Below are positions 7,941 through 11,147 of a stretch of 11,147 bases of DNA, piece after piece (positions within the stretch are counted from its first letter, which is position 1; each line of letters opens with the position of its first letter). Origin of the DNA: Bremia lactucae (taxonomy: Eukaryota > Oomycota > Peronosporomycetes > Peronosporales > Peronosporaceae); NCBI RefSeq assembly GCF_004359215.1, contig NC_090612.1:5225086-5236232 (forward strand), in the 5' to 3' direction. Below the pieces are notes generated by a model. It had not been told where the DNA came from. It made no database searches and saw nothing but the letters and a program-made list of their open reading frames with translations. A program made the position numbers and the translations under genes.

Positions 7941-8150
7941 TTGAGATTTAATGAACTCGAAGCAGAGTATGTTGATTGTATTGTGTCCGCTAGAAATGAA
8001 CTTGTAACTAAGCCTTATTGGTTTAGAGGACACCTTTTAGAGGTTTTAGTGCATTTTCAGCGGGATACCCACGCTTCTTCACCATTTTCTTTCTTACGGG
8101 AGCCTATCGAAGAGTCGTTAAACAAAGTTATACTATTGAGGGACACCTGG
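7941..8150 (+). pseudogene. Unassigned open frame abutting LTR E
   Basis: A plus frame of about 70 codons (from an ATT or ATG-less start; FNELEAEYVDCIVSARNELV near its start, LLRDTW at its end) runs without a stop right up to the LTR at 8151, and by chance into it. The composition reads like real protein, but I recognise no domain. It could be a fragment of a host gene or transposon ORF interrupted by insertion of unit E, the last codons of an element whose 3' LTR is 8151, or chance. There is no start codon context and no neighbour to help. Confidence 0.3.
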
Positions 8151-8492
8151 TGTAATGGGGCACACATCGGTTGGAGAACTGTTGTTGTGGTACATTTACT
8201 TTATGGGTAAAATACCCTTTTATCTTATTATAAAATAGTAAGTTACTTAAATCCCATTTATTATGGGTAACAAATGTGGTCACCGCCAGATATAAATCTG
8301 GCGGCCAAACTCTATTTTAATTAGCTAGGGTAAGGTTTTTCGATTTAAATAATTTAATTAAGTGCAGTTCCCCTTTTGATCTTAAAGCGTTAAGTGCCTT
8401 CCTAAGGCTTGCGCATTGATCTGTAAGAAATAGAAGCCTTTCTAAGGTATATCCTCTTCCTCTCACTTTAGGAGCGAGGTAGCTCCGCTACA
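8151..8492 (+). repeat. Gypsy 5' LTR, unit E (TGTAAT...GCTACA, 342 bp)
   Basis: It starts TGTAATGGGGCAC and ends GCTCCGCTACA, with perfect TGTA/TACA tips. It is homologous throughout to LTR B at 4330-4793 but lacks about 137 bp present there. It has a perfect 9-bp hairpin CCGCCAGAT (8283-8291)/ATCTGGCGG (8296-8304) embracing a TATAAAT box, and a small GGAGC/GCTCC hairpin at the end. A gag ORF starts 36 bp downstream, which identifies it as a 5' LTR and sets the orientation for the family. I could not recognise a primer-binding site starting TGG after 8492. Confidence 0.88.
8283..8304 (+). promoter_or_regulatory. Hairpin with embedded TATA-like box in LTR E
   Basis: The 9-bp perfect stem has its loop inside GATATAAATC. 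TATAAAT is a plausible LTR core promoter. The stem is kept in LTR B while the box there is CATAAAT, so structure seems to have outlived the promoter. The function is inferred. Confidence 0.45.
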
Positions 8493-8527
8493 CGCCTGAG
8501 TCTTTGCAAGACTAATTTCTCACGAAA

Positions 8528-9135
8528 ATGGAAGAGGTTCCAGAATATTCAGAAGCGCAACGCGCCGCTTGTGACAAGCTAAAAACCTTATTCGTGCTTG
8601 AGAACGTGGAATTTATTATCTCCCAGGGATTAGAGGTCCTGCATGCAAGGCTTGAAGCCTTCATGCGGTACGAAGCCTTCCTGATCGGTCAGGTACAAGA
8701 TCACTTAAGCGGCATCTATGCCAACCGTTCATATCTGTACCTGACTCAGAGCCGAGGGCTCGCCTTCTAACTGTAAATGTGAAAACATCTGAGGGAAAAG
8801 AGGGAGAAATCTCCTTTTGGATTAAGCAGATGGAAATGTCCATTGATTCCGCCTTGTTCTTAACAGAACGGCAAAAGGTGGCTATGGTCATTTCCAAACT
8901 CGGAGATAGAGCCATGGAGTGGGCACTATCGTGCAGCACGTTCAAAAACGACTTTCTTTCCTCATGGGATTTGCTGAAACAGCAAATGACCAACATGTTT
9001 GCATTGCCTGATCAGGCATTTCGCATGCGAGCATGACTCCTAGCGACTCAACAGGGTAAAAAAAACTTAGGGGTTTACGTCCTGCCTGCCCTCTTCGAAA
9101 TTCGCGTAAAGCTCGAAAGAGCTCCAACTCCGACC
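8528..9135 (+). pseudogene. Ty3/gypsy gag, unit E
   Basis: Gag is the structural protein that packages retrotransposon RNA into virus-like particles in the cytoplasm. The ATG at 8528 opens an N-terminal helical region (MEEVPEYSEAQRAACDKL, EVLHARLEAFMRYEAFL). A frameshift lies between about 8700 and 8760. The next frame carries the retrotransposon gag core: EGKEGEISFWIKQMEMSID, TERQKVAMVISKLGDRAMEW, SWDLLKQQMTNMFALPDQAF. A TGA at 9034-9036 interrupts it, and the frame continues LLATQQGKKNLGVYV before decaying near 9085-9135. No CCHC zinc knuckle can be made out, which suggests that the C-terminal third is deleted or scrambled. Start choice: first ATG after the LTR. Family assignment is confident. 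Confidence 0.85.
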
Positions 9136-9279
9136 TATACCAGAGATCTGGTACGGTGCGGGAAAACGTCGATACCCAGTAGGTGCGGGGCGCCCTACTG
9201 GGGAAGACCTACGTTCTGTTGAATCTCAAGGAGGTGAGAATAAACAGAACTTAGCTCCAATAAGCTCGGTGCTTAATGG
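9136..9279 (+). other. Degraded gag-protease linker
   Basis: No reliable frame lies between the gag core and the protease. This is where a zinc knuckle would be expected; only isolated Cys codons remain. Confidence 0.4.
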
Positions 9280-9820
9280 CACGGGGCGAGAGTAGAGCCT
9301 GGCTTGCTAGTCCCTCAAGCGACTGTAAAGGACTTTGATAAGCCGTTGTCAATTTTTATTGACTTAGGAGCGTCTTGCAATTATGCTCGACGCTTTTCCC
9401 TTGAAGGAAGTCAACAATACGTTAAGGCGCTTAAAGCGCATGAAGGTGATACAATCACTGTTCGCTTAGCGACTGGGACTCGTGTCACTGTTCCCAGAGT
9501 TCCATTGAACTTAGGTATAAAGTTTTTGGACTTTGACAGTATGGAACGCTGTCTCGTCCTTGATTTGGATTCGAGATATGATCTCATCCTTGGTATGGCC
9601 TGGTTAGAACACCATGAGCCCTGGATCGATTGGAGGTCTAAGACCTTAGATGCACGCGCAATGTTCCTAGCAAAGTTTTGGAGAGTCATGAAGCCACCTT
9701 TGCTAGGCAACAAAAGCGCTATTGGCGCGGATCATTGAATGAGTCTGTTGTTGAATTACGTTACGCTATGAGCTTAAAGATGGGCTTACGGTCGAGATTG
9801 CAAACCGGAAAGTAAGTTAT
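9280..9820 (+). pseudogene. Ty3/gypsy aspartic protease, unit E, active-site Ser replaced by Leu
   Basis: The retropepsin-type protease cleaves the gag-pol polyprotein. The frame is open from GARVEPGLLV (about 9283) through LSIFIDLGASCNYARRFSLE to a TGA at 9736-9738. The active-site motif, normally D-S/T-G-A, reads DLGAS (9361-9375): the Asp is kept but the next residue is Leu (TTA, 9364-9366), which should abolish or severely cut activity. Downstream hallmarks are intact: VRLATGTRVTVP, FLDFDSMERCLVLDLD, the flap/C-terminal LILGMAWLEHHEPWIDWRSK. After the stop, short matches (YAMSL, then DGLTVEIANRK in another frame) carry gypsy sequence to about 9815. RT, RNase H and integrase are absent: the element is cut off where the SINE-like repeat and copia G begin. 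Confidence 0.88.
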
Positions 9821-9834
9821 ATTTTGAGTTTAAC

Positions 9835-9882
9835 TTATCCTACCGTTAGCTTTATCCTACCGTTAATTATTTCCTATCGTTT
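9835..9882. repeat. Short tandem repeat at the SINE 3' tail
   Basis: TTATCCTACCGTTA occurs exactly at 9835-9848 and 9852-9865, a 17-bp period, with a degenerate third copy TTCCTATCGTTT at 9871-9882. It lies at the expected 3' end of the minus-strand SINE. Confidence 0.8.
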
Positions 9883-10003
9883 GCTGCGCCCCCTTTCCCA
9901 GATATGTGGACTACCATAAAATGGGGGACGTCACTGTCTGGCGGTACAGTGCTGGTGAACCCCAAACACCAGTTCCCGAAGGTTTTACTTTTTGTCGTTA
10001 CCG

Positions 10004-10014
10004 GGTATCGAACC
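10004..10014 (-). promoter_or_regulatory. Pol III B box
   Basis: The minus strand reads GGTTCGATACC, an exact fit to the consensus GGTTCGANNCC. Together with the A box it forms a type 2 internal Pol III promoter. Confidence 0.82.
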
Positions 10015-10046
10015 GATGACCAGTGGGTCGCACCGCCATGCCTTAC

Positions 10047-10058
10047 CCGACTGAGCCA
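10047..10058 (-). promoter_or_regulatory. Pol III A box
   Basis: The minus strand reads TGGCTCAGTCGG, an exact fit to the consensus TRGCNNAGYNGG. Confidence 0.8.
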
Positions 10059-10065
10059 CAACACA

Positions 10066-10172
10066 CGATATTTTCCACACTCAACTTCTTCGTATTATTC
10101 TTGTAGTTTGATGCCGTACAAACGCATATGCATAAAGTGCAACACTTTCGATGAATACATCAATCTTTAACA
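10066..10172 (-). repeat. Copia G 3' LTR, 5' portion
   Basis: The LTR starts TGTTAAAGATTGATG at 10172, directly after a polypurine tract. It is followed for about 107 bp until the tRNA-like sequence begins at 10065. No TAACA end is visible, so the LTR appears interrupted or truncated by the SINE-like element or by later rearrangement. Confidence 0.65.
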
Positions 10173-10181
10173 CTCTCCCTT
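10173..10181 (-). other. Polypurine tract of copia G
   Basis: On the minus strand AAGGGAGAG abuts the TGTTA LTR tip, 23 bp after the pol stop codon. Confidence 0.8.
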
Positions 10182-10204
10182 GATGTGCGCTCGAAGTGAT
10201 GCCC

Positions 10205-11147
10205 TTATGCTGCCATGCCGAGTCCCATGATAAACTTGGCATGCTTGTCTCTTGGTAGCGCCTTGGTCAATCCGTCCGCGATCATTTCTTCTGTCGGCTT
10301 GTACTCTAGCGCAATCACCTCACTTGCCACCTCCTCTCGCAAGAAATGAAACTTAATGTCGATGTGCTTCGTGCGCGAATGGTAGACAGGATTTTTGGCA
10401 AGCGCAATACATCCTTGATTGTCTTGAAAAATCGTCGTCGCCGTATTTGTCTTGTACTCCAAATCCTTTATCAAATTTCGAAGCCAGACTGCCTCTTGAG
10501 TTGCGCTATACAGACTCATGTACTCTGCTTCCGTGCTTGATGTCGCAACGGTTGGCTGTCGCTTGGAATTCCATGAGATCGTGCCGCCGTTCAGGAAGAA
10601 CACGTATCCTGTCGTTGAACGCCGCGTGTCTAAGTCGCCTGCCCAGTTTGCGTCTGCAAATCCAATAAGCGCTCCCTTGTATTACGCCGCTAAATACAAT
10701 GCTGATATCTTAAGTTGTCTTCAAGTATTTGAGTATTCGCTTGGCCGCCACCCAGTGTGACTTCCCGTAGCGCTCACAGAATTTGGCAACTTCGCCAACC
10801 GCATGCGCGATGTCTGGTCGTGTACAAGTCGCTATGTACATTAATGCACCCACCAGTTCGCGATACGGAAATCTCGGTACAAACGCTTCCTCTTCAGGCA
10901 TCTTCACCAGTTTCGAGTTGTTGTCCGCTGGTGTGTGCACGTCCTTGCAATTCTCAATTCCATACTTTTCCGAGAGTCGCCTGATGTATGCCTTCTGGTT
11001 CATCTTGATCAAGTGTTCATCGCGCTTGCGGTGAATCTCGATTCCTAAGCAGTACTTGAGATCCCCAAGCTCTTTGATGCTGAACTCTTGCTTAAGCGCA
11101 CTCTTAATGTCCGCAATGTGCTCCTTAGTCTTGCCGAACAGCATTAG
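10205..11147 (-). pseudogene. Ty1/copia pol 3' end: reverse transcriptase C-terminus and RNase H (copia G)
   Basis: RT and RNase H copy element RNA into DNA in virus-like particles. The gene enters from beyond 11147; the catalytic YVDD would lie just outside. Visible on the minus strand: LMLFGKTKEHIADIKSALK, ELGDLKYCLGIEIHRK, YRELVGALMYIATCTRPDIA, HWVAAKRILKYLKTT. A TAA (10712-10710) follows, then DISIVFSGV. A one-base insertion near 10673 changes frame to [20 protein letters not shown], the start of RNase H. The last 132 codons are intact: [20 protein letters not shown] (catalytic Glu), [11 protein letters not shown] (catalytic Asp), [16 protein letters not shown], and the terminal [16 protein letters not shown] ending at TAA 10207-10205. 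With only two lesions this is the best-preserved element of the window, probably the youngest. Confidence 0.95.

Larger units (their letters stand above)
9835..10065 (-). mobile_element. tRNA-derived SINE-like element
   Basis: On the minus strand a tRNA-like head starts near 10065 with TGTGTTGTGGCTCAGTCGGG. It has an exact A box (10058-10047) and an exact B box (10014-10004) 32 bp apart, the usual Pol III internal-promoter spacing. The anticodon and T arms do not fold cleanly, so this is not a working tRNA. An unrelated body follows (about 9998-9883, with CTTCGGGAACTGGTG and CCAGACAGTGACGTCC), then a tail of short tandem units (9882-9835). Total is about 230 bp, normal for a SINE. tRNA-derived SINEs are known from Phytophthora; which family this belongs to I cannot say. 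A 7-bp ATATTTT occurs near both ends (9819-9825, 10068-10074) as a weak target-site-duplication candidate. It carries no protein and would need LINE machinery to move. Confidence 0.72.

Noticed and set aside
10004..10065. A functional tRNA gene
   Set aside because: The A and B boxes are exact, but the T stem has mismatches, the anticodon stem-loop lacks T33, and no matching 3' acceptor strand follows. A tRNA-derived SINE fits better.
9904..10170. Plus-strand 88-codon ORF across the SINE and copia LTR
   Set aside because: It spans two unrelated elements in antisense and matches no family.
1..11147. Secreted effector genes (RXLR, CRN) expected in oomycete repeat-rich DNA
   Set aside because: I found no ORF with a signal peptide followed by an RXLR-EER or LFLAK-type motif on either strand.
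1..11147. CRISPR arrays or bacterial-type operons
   Set aside because: There are no regularly spaced repeats beyond the short tail at 9835-9882, and all recognisable coding is eukaryotic retrotransposon.

Overview
The window looks like a heterochromatic, transposon-packed stretch of an oomycete genome (a downy mildew or Phytophthora relative). That is an inference: the Ty3/gypsy and Ty1/copia polyprotein remnants read like those common in Peronosporales, and three LTR families share a TGTAAYGGG-type 5' tip. I see no intact host gene, no bacterial operon, no CRISPR array and no rRNA. Almost everything is nested retrotransposon debris, with one probable tRNA-derived SINE.

Layout, left to right. 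(1) Positions 1-905 (+) hold the broken 3' part of a Ty3/gypsy pol (integrase end plus C-terminal tail), unit A. (2) Positions 908-2417 (-) hold a long broken ORF antisense to unit A. It is followed on the + strand by a polypurine tract and a plus-oriented LTR (2524-3016). (3) Directly at 3017 begins the C-terminus of a second gypsy pol with a decayed chromodomain, unit B (to 3447). It is followed by another antisense broken ORF (3444-4230, -), a polypurine tract and a plus-oriented LTR (4330-4793). Unit A therefore seems to have inserted into unit B, and both show the order pol(+) - antisense ORF(-) - PPT - LTR(+). (4) 4794-5081 has no recognisable content. (5) 5082-6820 (-) is a Ty1/copia relic, copia C, with a large internal deletion that fuses the GAG-pre-integrase region to the end of RT and RNase H. 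(6) 6941-7879 (-) is an LTR followed by an unidentified gag-like ORF with one in-frame stop, unit D. (7) 7941-8150 (+) is an unassigned open frame. (8) 8151-9820 (+) is the 5' part of a gypsy element, unit E: LTR of the same family as unit B, then gag and protease, with RT and integrase missing. (9) 9835-10065 (-) is a tRNA-derived SINE-like element with consensus A and B boxes and a short tandem-repeat tail. (10) 10066-11147 (-) is the 3' end of a second Ty1/copia element, copia G: RT end, RNase H, PPT and LTR start, with only two visible lesions.

No gene set here works as a living pathway; the recognisable proteins are pieces of retrotransposon replication machinery. The most interesting structural signal is the repeated antisense ORF between pol and the 3' LTR in two different gypsy units. 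In unit B the pol and antisense stop codons share a single TTAA. All identifications are by eye from conserved motifs; no database search was run.
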